Position numbers and translations under genes: made by a program
Part shown: piece by piece, positions 37,286 through 49,076 of the stretch
How positions within the stretch are numbered: the first letter of the stretch is position 1
Layout of the letters: each line of letters begins with the position of its first letter
Notes under the pieces: model-generated
Seen by the model: the letters and a program-made list of their open reading frames with translations, nothing else
What the model was told of the DNA's origin: nothing
Databases searched by the model: none
Origin: Heterodera schachtii
Taxonomy: Eukaryota > Nematoda > Chromadorea > Rhabditida > Heteroderidae
Assembly: GCA_023374025.1 (NCBI GenBank)
Contig: SIJG01000018.1
Coordinates: 248,001-312,000, forward strand
Length of the DNA stretch: 64,000 nt
Direction of reading: 5' to 3'

Positions 37286-40200
37286 TCAATTTGTTACATA
37301 ATCCCCCCCCCCCTCTCGCTTAAAACGCGATGATAAATAATCCCCCGGCGCTTTTCCCCTCTCACCGACAACGTGACAAACAACGGAGCGGACGCCGTGG
37401 GTTCGGAAGAAATGCAGTCGAAGTTGCTGTTTGGCGGACAAACTGTCGTTGGGCCCCTTCACTTCCACCACCTGTGACAAATGCCAAGTTTAGTGCATCA
37501 AAATGCCAAAGAGTAATCGACCGCCATTTTCGCCGCGTTTTCATTCCAAACGACCAAATCGGGAAATCCGCTACGACTTTCTTTGAAATTTGTACAAAAC
37601 TCTTTGAAAAGGTCGTGGAGCATAAGTGGCGAACAACAAGCCAAAAAGGTCTAAAAAAGGCAATTGTAAAGCAGAATTAAAGCGCAGAAAGACAAACGGC
37701 GATTTGCTCAGCACTTTCGAAATTGTGCCACAAAATGTGGGAGTTCGAAGCGACTTTCGATTTAACTTTGTCAGAAAAGCGATGCGAAAAGCCAGCAAGA
37801 TTGCGAGTCGAACGGATTTCTTGGAGTCGTTGGTCAATCGCCGCCTTCCGATTTCGGTAAAAGTCAGGAAAATTCAAGTCCAATGGGTCATCCTGGAGAG
37901 GAACAAAATGTGTGACTTTGCAAAAGCATAATAATTTCCCTTTGTCCACCTGAATTTGAGAAAGCCAAACTTGTGGAACATCGGCGTCAAAAATTATATC
38001 GGTGAAGAAAAGACGAAAGAGTGAATGCCAAACGGCGCCCTGCCCAACCAAAGTGAAGGGCTTTTATCAGTATTTTTGCTTTTGGCCACCTCCGAATGGA
38101 ATCCGTGCGTGAAATGCTCCACCGTAATGAAATGGTGCAACACCAATTCCTCGACGCTGCATTTGTTGATTTCCCCCCGGTCGCTTGTCGGAATGTAAAA
38201 GTGGTTGACCTGCTCTCCGTCGCCAAGGCTTTTGGCCAAAGTTGTCCCGTTAATTTCCATCTAAAAATACGTACTTCAAACGATGGCACATTAAAGTGGA
38301 GTGCCACTCCCAACCTTTTCAGGGTCTTCCAACTCAACAAAACCCAAGTCCGTTTGGCTTTGGGTCTGTTTCTTGCGGTTGTTCATTTTGGTCAGCCGAT
38401 GCTGCAGGATGAGTTTGTCCGACTTCCCCACCAATTCATCGGCCATGCCCAGCCGACAAAAGTGTGCCGACTTGTCCAAACTCTTCAGATGGCGTTCCAA
38501 ATTCAGTGCAATGCGTTCGTACCATTTACCGCGAGAACTCATGCAAAAATTGCGAAGAACTTCAAGAAAAATATATTATAATGACAAATTATCCAATAAA
38601 TAAAAACTAACGATCAGTTTCCAAAAGAAATTCGAGCAGTTCAACAGCGAATTCGTAATTTCGCAATTTTTGAGCCACTTCAGCGCCACCTTTAAAAATA
38701 CACCGGCACAGCACCCACGGGGCAGTAAAACGGCGATGAAAAGAGGACAGCCCACAGTAAAAAGAACTTCTGAATTTGAAATTTACCCATAAACTTGGCC
38801 AATGCGAATGAGTCTTTTTGCCTCGTTTGTCCTTCAGAATTCAAAAACTCATTCATAAGCCGTTCCTTCGCGTTCTTTGCACATTCCAACGCTTCTTCAA
38901 AAGCGGGCGGTTGTCGGTTCAGCAAACGGATAATGCTTTGTTCCGTGTGTTTTGCTTTCACGTAACTGACAAAGAAATTGTGTGAGACACATCCTTTTGA
39001 GTTTGACTGACTTCATTAACGCTTCGACACTTCCGAGAATGCCCAAAAGGGAGTGGTGGCAATCGGAGGGCGAAGGAAAGGCGAGAGAATTCCCTTCGAA
39101 TTGGAGGATGGTGAAGCTGAAAAGGAATTTGCTTAAACAATTACACCAAAAAAATCCAATCAAAAGTTTGATTGACCATTTAATTCCTCACATAAGATGG
39201 CTGTTTAATTCCTCGTTGAATTTGTACTCAAAAAGACGTGCGCTGTCCATGTAAGTGGGGGAGTAAACCGTGAAGAAAGCGGAGAACAAATGCAGAACAT
39301 CGCATTCGATGCGGTAAAATTCGCCCACGAGCGATCGAATGCTGAACTTTTAAACATCATAAAATCAAACACACTTTCCCCCCTTACTTTCTCAAAATGA
39401 TTTGTTCTCTCTTTCCTCCAAGAATCGTTTGTTGTGCCCCCAATTTGGCAAATCGTCCAATTATCGTCGAAATGTTTTGCCCTACGCCGTTAATTTGGAA
39501 TTTTTTGCACAATTGCAAAAGCTCCGGCTTTTTCATCAAAAGCAGAGCGTCTCTGAGCTGAATTGAGTTTGAAGTTGAACCTAAATTCAACTTAAAGTAA
39601 TAGTTGTAGAAGGCATAAACAGTTTTGCCTCTTTCCATAAGTCCGTAATGAAAAAGCTTTTCAAAATGAATTGCGAAATCACCGTGAATTATTTTATTGT
39701 ATCTGAAAAAAACTTTAAAATTGAATGTAAATTGAAAATGAAATCGAACCCAATTCACTTACTTTTCCCGGACATCTCTTAGCAAATGCCATCCCCACCG
39801 TCGCTTCAAAAGTAAAACGAACAATTGCTGCGTTTCCACTGTTTTAAAATCAAAAAATATTCAATCAGAAAAGTGTAAATACCGGGAAGGGAGAGAAATT
39901 TTAGCAACGTACGCAAATATTCACCCCAAAATTCTGAAGTGATTTTAGGAACCAATCGATGCTCGGGACAAAGAAGCACCTTAAAAGGAAGCGAAAACAA
40001 ATGAATTGGAAGCAAACTCTTCTCTCATTTACTCTTTGCAGAATTTTCCACAGAATTCGTAGTGAATAACGCGCCGAATGAATTTCTTCCGGCGGACTTT
40101 TTTCTATTTTTTGGTGCATTTGTTGTGACAATGAAAGCGAACAATTCGAAGCATCCATCTGCTGATTGGCTTCTCCACTTTTGTTGGGTTCTGCTGTTGT

Positions 40201-40863
40201 CAATTTATCACGTGAAAAGTTTTCCTTGTCAATTTGTTGGGAATTCCATTGGTTTTGTCCAATTGCAAAAGATTGTTGATGACCAATAAATCTTTCCAGG
40301 CAGTGAAGGCAAAGTTCGTGAACTTCTAAAATTGGAATTGCGCTAACATTTGTCCCAATATTGCCAATTTCATTTTGCTTTGATGTCGTCGCAACTTAAA
40401 GTAAAAATTATTCCGCCATTATAGCTCTTCACAGTCAATTACTTGGTGAGAGAATGGTTTCCTTCTCCAATATTCCATTTGTTGACGAAGGCATTTCGAT
40501 GGAATTGCTTCTCCGTTCAGTTTTGAGTTTTCTTTGCCGCTGCAACGATTCATCATTGACTTGTGATGATTGGAAAATCCCGCAAAAAATTATGTCATCT
40601 TCTCCGTCCCCGCTTTTTTCACTGATTTTGCAATCATTTAAATGCCGCTGATAAATGGCGTGTGCGACTCGCTGTTAAGTGGTTTAAGTAATGCGAATTA
40701 TTATGTCCTCACTCACCCTTTTACAAATTTTACATATCCGTCCCAATGATGCCTTCTTGAAAGCCAATTCCAATGTCCCAGGGCATTGTTCGGAGTGACC
40801 GACATTCACTCGCGATTTTCCATTTCCTTTTCTTGCATTTCCACTCAATTTACGAGCAGCCAT
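37286..40863 (-). CDS. fan-1: FAN1 nuclease (Fanconi-associated, UBZ and VRR-NUC)
   Basis: Structure-specific 5' flap endonuclease/exonuclease for interstrand crosslink repair, recruited by ubiquitinated FANCD2. From 40863: a short basic N-terminus, then a UBZ-type zinc finger split by an intron (ICKICKR joined to RVAHAIYQRHLNDC: Cys, Cys, His, Cys). A SAP-like region lies at about 39.75-39.38 kb (LGSTSNSIQLRDALLLMKKP, ELLQLCKKFQINGVGQ). The TPR-like middle leads to NKCSVEELVLHHF and THGFHSE, FFTDIIFDADVPQVWLSQIQ and PLDLNFPDFYRNRKAAIDQR. The VRR-NUC catalytic core is GFPDLVVWN followed, after an intron, by VVEVKGPNDSLSAKQQ and VVCHVV, giving the PD-(D/E)xK residues D, E and K. The C-terminus after VVCHVV is about 20 residues longer and may depend on an unrecognised splice. 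About a dozen exons, most edges approximate. Confidence 0.92.
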
Positions 40864-41163
40864 TTTTGTGTCAATATGTGGATGGAAAGTAAAATTATAA
40901 TGTTACTTTTTCAGTTATTATCGCCTGTTTTCTAGATTTTTATTTTTAGAGCCTAAAAACTTAAAAATTTTTTTGAAAAACTAGTTTTGTCTATTTTGGC
41001 GTTTTAAAAGTTTATTTAAAAAATGCAATAAAAACAATACAACCTTAAAAATCAATCCCAAAAATTCCAGAAAAATGCACCTCTAAGAATCGACTCTAAA
41101 ATTTTCATCTGCAAAATTAAATGAAAATCCTCAAAAATTATTTTTTAGATTTAATTCTTAAAT
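40864..41163. other. AT-rich divergent intergenic region
   Basis: 300 bp between the divergent fan-1 (-) and eIF2B epsilon (+) starts; very AT-rich, no repeats or RNA gene recognised. Probably carries both promoters. Confidence 0.5.
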
Positions 41164-43605
41164 ATGAGTAGTCAGCAACAACAGTTGGATGTGCTTATTG
41201 TCATAGATGGAACCAACATTGATAAGCCTTGTGTATTTTTTGATCTTTTCAAATTTCAACATTTATCTTATTTCTTTTAAAGGTTGATATTTTTTCGAGT
41301 TCTGGCTTTGTTGCTTCTTGTCTCAATTGGGTTTCAAAGCTTCATTCTCCTAATGTAATTGTTGTGTTATCCAATCAACCGAATGACTTAGCAGCCGAAC
41401 TTTTAAAGTCGGTTTATATAAATGAAATAAAAAATGTTTCAATAATTTACAGAAAATGGGCTTCTAAATTCAAGAAGCTTCAGGTATTGTTTTTATTTTA
41501 AGTTTATTAGGCTTACTAAATGAACTTAATTCCGCAGGCATTTTGTGTTCCAAATTGCCAATCTTTAAACGATGTTCTTCGTGAAGTTGATTTTCGACAA
41601 ATTCTTAGAAATGATTTCATGCTCATACAAAACTTAGCCACTTTTTGTTTTTCCTATCTGACGCGACAAATCAAGAAATTTCGGTTATTTCTGAATTAGA
41701 TATTCAAATTTTAATGATCTAAATTTAAGAAACGATAGGCGGCAAAACAAGAAAAATGTGCTCACATTGCTTTATTACTCAAAACCAAATTATGGAATGA
41801 AATCCGAGGAAGATCGATCTCTGATTGGATACATTGAACAAACTCAAAAATTAACACATTATGAAAACATTGAAAAACTTAGAACTTTCGCTGTTCCAAA
41901 GGTATGTTTTGATTGGTAATCCTGTACTTTATTGGTCCCTAAAAAAAAGAAAAAAATAGAGGGTTTTTTGCGATTCTGAGTGGTACTCGGGGGTTTTCGG
42001 GGGCGCTGATCACGAATATGACATCCATTTTGACCTATTTAGAATCCCGAATCCGAATTCGAACAAAAGGAGAAGATTAATTTTTCACTAAAATCCATAT
42101 GTATTGGCCAAAATCGATTCAAGTGCACTAAATGGCCGTGAATTTTTATTTTCTATTATATTGCGTTCATTTGAATAAATTTGGGACAACAAATGTAAAT
42201 TTTGGTGAAAATTTAATTTTCTCCTTTTGTTCGAATTCGGGTCCGGGTTTCGACTTTGACCAAAACTTAAGTTAGATTCGTGATCAGCGCCCCCGAAAAC
42301 CCCGAGTGCCACTCAGAATCGCAAAAAACCCTCTATTTTTTTCTTTTTTTTTAGGGACCAATAAAGTACAGGATTACCTGTTTGATTTATATTTTTTAAA
42401 TTGGTTTGTTTTTTAGAGTGCATTTCTACATGACACGATTTTCCGGGTTGACCTGCTCTCCTGTGGGATTGCGCTTTGTGGAATCGAATTTTCAGGGCAT
42501 TTTGCTGGCAATTATGACCTTCTCTCATTTGATGCGATTATTACTGACATTCTTTCAAATGAGGAAATTCTTATGCAGAACATTCTTGTTGATTTTGTAG
42601 ATGATATTTATCCAACGGCCACTGAGTAAGTAATAATTATTAATATATTTGTTAGATGCGTAATGATTATGCTTTTAATTGAAATAAAATGTTTAAATCC
42701 ATGCTTTTTCTTTTTTAGTTCTCTTGCAATTGATGGCTGTGCTTTTTCTGTTTCTCCCTCCAAATCATTGTCTAATCTTTTGCTTGACGACAGTTCGTCG
42801 GATGAAAGCGCCGATGAACGCGATGATCAGACTGACTTTTGTGGGCATCGTCAGCAGGTGGGATAATTTGACACTGTGATTCGCATTTGGAGTTCAGTTC
42901 AGATTGGTGACACTCAAAGTCATTCGTCATTTGTTGCCGAAGTTGTCGATTCTCTTCAGGGGGCTTTGGAGGACGGTTTTTTGAGAGAGGATGAAAAGGA
43001 GAAAATGAGTGGGGATTTGCTGAACAAAATAAAATTGGAAGTCAATGCCTCCAAATTGGCCTACAATATTCCCGCAGAAGAAGTGCCGGGCCTTCTCTTC
43101 ACTGCTTTTCTTAGTCTCCCTGGCGTTGTCGACAAATTTTCGGAGTTCACTAAGGTGTCAATTACTTACCATTATTTATTTTGCATTTTTAATTATCATT
43201 TTCCGTTAGATGTACAACCATTGGCGTGGACTTTGGAAAATGTTTTACAGAACCACTTTTGCTCAATCACAAATGCTTTTTGCTATTGAGGTAAAAAATC
43301 AAAAAATATTTTTAAACTATAATTTTGGTTTTCTTTACAACAACTATTTATGCTATTTATTTTGTGCTAATTATAATTTGAAAAAGATTTAGGAAAAAGC
43401 GTCTGATTCTGACCGCTTCCGTCGTGTTCTGCCAAAAGTGCTTTACTTTTTGAGTCAGGAAGTAAAGGCAATGGACGATGCTTTAATTGTCGATTGGTAC
43501 TCCAAATTGGAAGAAAAGTCACAACTGAAGAATGAAGAGAAATTGGCTGAATTGGTCACGTGGCTTCAAAATGCGGAGGAATCCAGTGAAACGGACGACG
43601 ATTGA
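41164..43605 (+). CDS. eIF2B epsilon-like subunit without beta-helix domain
   Basis: eIF2B epsilon is the catalytic subunit of the guanine nucleotide exchange factor for eIF2. The N-terminal nucleotidyltransferase-like part is very divergent (LDVLIVIDGTNIDKPC, then FVASCLNWVSKLHSPNVIVV, FCVPNCQSLNDVLREVDFRQ, LRNDFMLIQNLATFC), yet the order matches the family, including LHDTIFRVDLLSCGIALCGI and ITDILSNEEILMQNILVDF. The C-terminal W2 HEAT domain is clear (VNASKLAYNIPAEEVPGLLF, MYNHWRGLWKMFYRTTF, VLPKVLYFLSQEVKAMDDAL, IVDWYSKLEEKS, VTWLQNAEESSE with the acidic end). Between them the usual left-handed beta-helix of hexapeptide repeats (roughly 150 residues in mammals) is absent: YPTATD joins through a 92-nt intron to an acidic Ser-rich linker. 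Exons hold phase throughout. Intron 41902-42416 carries an inverted-repeat element. Confidence 0.85.
41915..42378. mobile_element. Inverted-repeat (foldback) element, family 2
   Basis: 464 bp wholly inside an eIF2B epsilon intron. Arms of about 105 bp (41915-42020 and 42270-42378) are almost perfect reverse complements, beginning GGTAATCCTGTACTTTATTG and including GCGATTCTGAGTGG and TTTTCGGGGGCGCTGATCAC. The outer flanks share TGTTTTGATT and TGTTTGATT, a possible imperfect target duplication. No coding capacity. Related fragments lie at 48870-48955 and 62840-63120. Confidence 0.8.
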
Positions 43606-43821
43606 GAGGATTAAAAATTGGGAGAATGGAAATGGAAACACACGAAGGGCAACACAAAAGGGACCAGCTTTTATTGTTATTTGGTCAAATTGTTTACTTT
43701 AATGTGATGTAATAAAACTGTTAAATCTGAAATTTTAAATTATTGAATTAGCTATAAATCTATTGGATATTTGTTTCGCTTTCATTAAATAATAATTTTT
43801 GTTAGCGATAATTCAGGCGAT

Positions 43822-46800
43822 ATGTCTTCAGATTTAAAAGAAAAGGAAATTCTGAAAATTTTGAAGCAAAAAGCCCTCGGAACAGTCGCTATCTTTGAAC
43901 AGAAGGCAAAACGAACAATTTGACTGATGTAATGACACCACTGAATTTCAGGGGTTCTTTCGCTGTTATGGTGACGATGTGTACATTTTGGCCAACGAAA
44001 TTCTGATGAGTCATGTCGCTATTCAATTCGTCAGAATTGGTTCTTTGTAAACATTAGGTAATTTGATTATTTGTTGTGTTGGATTTAGGGTCCGAGGATG
44101 TGCCTTATCACAACATGAACAATGCTCAGGTGAATTCCAGTGTTTAATTTATGATTGTTTAAGACGGAGAAATTAAGTATTCTCGAATTGTCAAAGATCT
44201 CGTCTTACTTTTGCGCTACAGAATTGAGCTTTATGAGGAAATCACTCCGAACAAATTTATACTCAAAGCTAAAGTCCGTTTAATTCAAATTCAATTTGGT
44301 GAAGTTTTTTATTGGTATTTAAGGGATCAATTGGAAATATGGAAGATTTTGAAGACATTGTTTCGGGCTCTATTGAATTAGCCGAACTTTCTACGATTAT
44401 GTGCGCTTGGCTGAATGACGATGATTTAAGCACAGAGGTAATTTGAGATTTAATTTAAAAATTAAGTTTTGTTTTCTAAAAATAAAGGTTTCGTATTTTT
44501 TGAATGATAATTCTGAAGAAAAAGCTGATGACGTATGTACAAGTGTTCTGTTTAGAATAAAATATCATTGGTGTTCTGCAATTCACAAGAAATGCGCATT
44601 GTTATCGCGGAACTAAACGACACGCCAAATTTCACTTTATTTGAGCAATGTTTTGCTGCATTTCAGCCAAGCGAATGTTTGTTGATCAAACAAAATGCCA
44701 AAAATGCGCCGAATCGTTTCAAAAAGTTGGAAAACGTAATTCAACGGGCACAAGCACAAAGGAATTATTTGGAGAAAGAAGTGGAAGAAGATGTGGAGAA
44801 GTGCAAGGCCGAAGTGAGAAGGCTTTTCCATCAGAAATTCTCTGGTAATTTTGGAATAAAAAGGGCAAAGGGTTTCGTTTCGTTCCATTTTTTCAGATTT
44901 TGATTTCGCTCCGATCGTTTGGGTGGTAATGCATTCGCTCCTTTCCCACTGCCAACTGTTGGCCGATTCTCACCAATCCGAAGGGGCTTTTTCTGTTGTA
45001 CGCTTTGGGCAGCACGGATTCATGCATTTGAGCAATGCGACATTGCGTGCGTTGGACATTTTCACAATCAGTGGAGAAATTGGTAGAAAAAATTTAATGG
45101 ATCACAATCAGACCATTCCTAACTATAAGATGCTTCCGCTGTTTTTTCTTCTCCTTCTGTCACGCTTTTTGATCACATGAACAAATGTCGTTCTCAGCCC
45201 GGCAAACGCTTAATACGTAAAAATTTATCAATTTATTATTAACGCTGCATTTTTATTTGAATTTATTTAGGCGAATGGTTACGCCAGCCACTCTTTAACA
45301 TTCGACAGATTGAAGGTGATTTTCATATACAAAAAATTGAACACTTATTTTATTTTTATAAATCCTTTAGAACGCCTCGATATAGTCGAAACATTGATAA
45401 ATTTTACATCCATTCGTCAAAGTTTGTACAATGATTATTTGAGGCGGATTCCTGACATCAAATTTTTGGCGAGAAAATTGGTCCAAAGAAAAGCCGGACT
45501 AATTGTTTGTTTGTTTTTTAATTGGCTTTCTAAAGTTTATTCTTAGGATTGTTTTCGTCTTTATCAAACGATTGTTTTGCTCAAGAAAATTGCATTTCTT
45601 TTCAACGAAATGGACAATGAACTCGACCAAAAGCGACTTTCTTCTTTAGACGAAATGATTCGGGTAACATTAATTCAATTTTACATAAACTAAAAAAATA
45701 TTTTAAGCAACCTCTTCATCATTCGATTACCGAATTTGAACGCTTTAAGTCTTTGGTTGAAAATACAATGGATTTTGAATATCTGAAAGAGAATGGTCAG
45801 TACCGAATTAGGCCAGAAATTGATGAAAACTTGGCAACTCTTGCGAAGCAAATCCGCGAATTGGATGCAAAGGCCCAAAAGGAATCGGACAAAGTGACCT
45901 TGAAAATTTAGGTAATTTGTCATGAGAAAATAATTAAGATGGCCTCTCGACTGAAGGTTGAGGTAAAAATCGAATCGAAATGCGATGTTGGATTCTTTTT
46001 CCGTATCACTCTGAAAGTGAGTTTACCATTCGAAATGGGTCCTTTCTTTTTTATAGCTTACAACCAGTTTTTTTTATTAATTCAGTCAGAAGCGGCACTT
46101 CGTTGTCTTCCAAATGTGCGTATTTTGGACAGTACCAAAGGCGGGGGAGTGCGTTTCCAAACGAAATCGCTCGACTCGCTGAATGACGAATTCAGAGAAT
46201 TGTCAAAAATGTATGAAAATGGCCAATCCGAACTGAGCAAAGCCGTGCTTAATACTTGTGGTGAGTTGGCTACAATTCTCTTTTCTAAACATTCTCCTTT
46301 AAGCTGGCTATTCAAATGCTTTCAATGTGTTAGCCGACCGAATTGGTGTCGTCGACGTCCTCACATCTTTTGCCATTGTTGCCTGTTCTTCTGCTAATCA
46401 ATACGCGAGGCCAAAAATCCTTGAAAAAGGTGGGGTTGCACACGTACCAAAATCGTATGTGTTTAGGTTCCGGTGTGCTTGAACTGCGTGAGTGTCGTCA
46501 CCCAATGGTCGAACAATTGGAAGGCGTGCAATTTATTCCGAACGATTTGGTGATGGGCAAAGGAGCAGAAAATAGCCAATTCATCGTTTTAACGGGCGCA
46601 AATATGGGGGGAAAGAGCACTTATCTGAAAGCGGCGGCACTTACCGTTTTGATGGGACAAATTGGCTCTTTTGTTCCATGCACTTCAGCAACTTTTTCAC
46701 TGGTAGACGGCATTTATACGAGGTCATTCAGAGAAAAAACAGCGATAAATCCTGTTGTAGTTAATAATTTTTTTGTTCTTTTTAGGGTCGGAGCTGGCGA

Positions 46801-47436
46801 CTTCCAATGTAAGGGTATCTCGACATTTATGGCCGAAATGATGGATTGTTCAACTATTTTGGAATGCGCAACTGAACATTCTTTAATTCTGATCGACGAG
46901 TTGGGCAGGGGGACGAGCACTTATGATGGATTTGGGCTTGCCTATGCCATTTCAGAGTGTGTTAGTACTAAAAATGAGATAAATTAGTCATTTCAGGGAT
47001 ATCATCTCGCGAGTTGGTTGTTTTGCTATGTTCGCAACTCATTTTCATGAAATATCTCGACTTCAATCGAAATACCCCGGAAAAGTGAAAAATTACCGGA
47101 TGGATACGATTTGCGAAAATGGAGAACTCACAATTCTATTTCGAGTTGTTTCTGGCGTAGCCGACCGCTCATTTGGACTTAACATAGCGAAAGTTGTTGG
47201 TTTTGCAGATGAGATAATAAAGGTAAGTTCTTCATCATGTTCAAGGCGGTGGGAGGGGTTAAACTTTTGACTTTAATTTATGACATAGGTAATGGGTCGA
47301 GAATTGCCTACGATAAACAGACTGGTAACAAACGAAATTGACACCTTCCCACCCCTGAACACCTTTGATGTTATAGTGAATTATTTTTTTTAAGGACGCC
47401 GAAGTAATTTTGAACCAATTGGAAGCTGGCGAGTAG
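43822..47436 (+). CDS. msh-2: DNA mismatch repair protein MSH2
   Basis: MutS homologue that with MSH6 or MSH3 recognises mismatches and starts repair. Starts 216 bp after eIF2B epsilon with an ATTCAG acceptor 6 bp before the ATG. The mismatch-binding domain is present but divergent (TVAIFEQK joined to [18 protein letters not shown]), then connector ([32 protein letters not shown]), lever ([35 protein letters not shown]) and clamp. The ATPase has Walker [15 protein letters not shown] (Ala where Pro is usual), [20 protein letters not shown], Walker [21 protein letters not shown] and MFATHFHEI. The protein stops at [12 protein letters not shown] soon after the ATPase, without the long C-terminal helix-turn-helix dimerisation region of vertebrate MSH2. 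Intron 43906-43951 uses a GC donor, required by alignment. About 15 exons. Confidence 0.95.
43906..43951 (+). other. GC-AG intron in msh-2
   Basis: Donor GAAG|GCAAAA, acceptor ATTTCAG. The join places EQK directly before GFFRCYGDD, the spacing expected in the MSH2 mismatch-binding domain; using an upstream GT would delete those residues. Confidence 0.7.
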
Positions 47437-47744
47437 ATGGACAAAAATACGATATATTCTCACATTAGTATCCTGGCAGTTCATACACAATTTCTTTTTT
47501 TTTAATTTTTAAATAGAACTCGCTATTTTCTTGACTAAAACAAGAAGGATTTTTTGAAATGTATAGGAACTGCCATTAACCCATGTTCTCAATTTTTCCG
47601 TTTTTTTTTGACTGCCAATTTGTCATGCGGGATTTTCATTTAATGATTTCAGAAAATTTTATTTATATTCATTAAATTTTTGTGACCTTGAGCAATGCAA
47701 TAAAAACAAGATTCATAGAAACAAAAGTTAATCTAAATTTCTAT
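47437..47744. other. AT-rich convergent spacer
   Basis: About 310 bp between the convergent msh-2 and SYNJ2BP-like genes; AT-rich with T-runs and AATAAA-like words on both strands (AATAAAAAC at about 47699). No coding signal. Confidence 0.5.
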
Positions 47745-48708
47745 TCACTTCTTCAGGAAATGACGGTAGCCAAAGTATAAAATAGTGCCAAGCGCAACAA
47801 CTCCAATTGAGACATAAAGCAATTCATTGCCAAGTGAAGAACTGAAAGGGAAATTTTCTCACTCCAAATGGGTTTTATGTTTTTTACTTTGTTTCTGATT
47901 CGGACTGCTGTTCCCCCTCACTGTCAGTTTCATTTGGGGGCGATGGGCTGCGCGATTTGTCGATCGTTGTTTCATCTTCGTCGATTGCCCAGTGCTGCCG
48001 TATGTTGGCATTTTCTTCGCGTAACACGGATTGGTTTATTGTCGACGTCGACGATTCTCTCGTCCGAACTCCACTGCGCCCACTCAAATTGGACAAATTG
48101 CTCGACGGAAGGGACCCCTCAATGAAAGTGTCGTCGTCTCCGTCCCGCACGAACAATGAGGCAGAAGGACCATTGGGTTCGGAAGCTCGCTAAGAAATAT
48201 TTTCATTATAAAATGATAAAATAAAGGGCCGACCGATGCTATTCTCATCTCGGAATTCGTTTCAATTAGAAATGTTGAATTAATTGCTGCCTCGTTTAAA
48301 ATTTTCAAGGCCTAAAATTAAATAATTACGAGTGAATTGTTTGTGGAATTTATGGCCGACTTCTTCATGTGTTCGGTTTGCCAACTGAACGCCATTCACC
48401 TAACAATACGCAGAAAAAAAATTATGTAAATATTAGAGTCTCACCGAGAGAATTTGGTCCCCTTCATTGATACCGTCCAAGTCAAAACTTCGAATTTTGG
48501 TGATGAATATCCCCGTGAATCCAGGGATATAGGGCTTATCGATTCCTCCAGCAACATTAAATCCAAAACCTGAAATGGGCAATTTATAAAAGCAATGTGA
48601 GCAATACCAACCATTCACTGGGTCCCGATTTATGTTGAAGTGTCTACGTGAGCTGACAAGTCGAATTCCATCCGTTGATGGAGATTTTATTTCCATTTGT
48701 TGTACCAT
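47745..48708 (-). CDS. SYNJ2BP/OMP25-like tail-anchored PDZ protein
   Basis: The mammalian relative is a mitochondrial outer-membrane protein with one PDZ domain that binds C-termini such as synaptojanin-2. Here the N-terminus (IKSPSTDGIRLVSSRRHF) leads into a PDZ core split by an intron: GFGFNVAGGIDKPYIPGFTG (carboxylate-binding loop GFGF), IFITKIRSFDLDGINEGDQI, then VNGVQLANRTHEE and ALKILNEAAINSTFLIETN. A Ser/Asp/Glu-rich linker of about 90 residues follows (GRSGVRTRESSTSTINQS, HWAIDEDETTIDKSRSPSPP), longer than in mammals. The last exon is a tail anchor: LLYVSIGVVALGTILYFGYR then HFLKK at TGA 47745-47747. Short tail-anchor helix with a basic flank fits the outer mitochondrial membrane. 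The join 48201-48244 relies on an intron of about 45 nt. Confidence 0.85.
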
Positions 48709-49076
48709 TACATATCTATAATATCTTCAATTTTCACCCGTAAATAATTTAATTTTTCAAGATTTTTGGCAATTTAAGTCACGAAAAATCACTAAGAAAA
48801 TCGACTAGAAATTCATATAAACGCCAAAAAGTAAAACGCCAAAAGTCACGAAAAATGCAAATAATTTTGACTTTTTGTTCGAATTCAGGTCCGGGATTTG
48901 GAATTGGCCGAAACTGATGCCGGATTCATGATTAGCGACCCCGAAAATCTATTAATGACATTTTTCATCTTGTAAAAAAGTGAAAAAAATTTTGTGGGGC
49001 CTAAACAGAATAAGATCCAGACGTAATTTAAAAATAAATTAATTCATACCAAGGAAAAGTATGAAAATTAAAACAA
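48709..49076. other. Divergent spacer with relic of family 2 repeat
   Basis: AT-rich region between the divergent SYNJ2BP-like and EI24 genes. At about 48870-48955 it contains a degenerate arm of the family 2 element (GTTCGAATTCAGGTCCGGGA, then ATTCATGATTAGCGACCCCG). Presumably carries both promoters. Confidence 0.6.
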
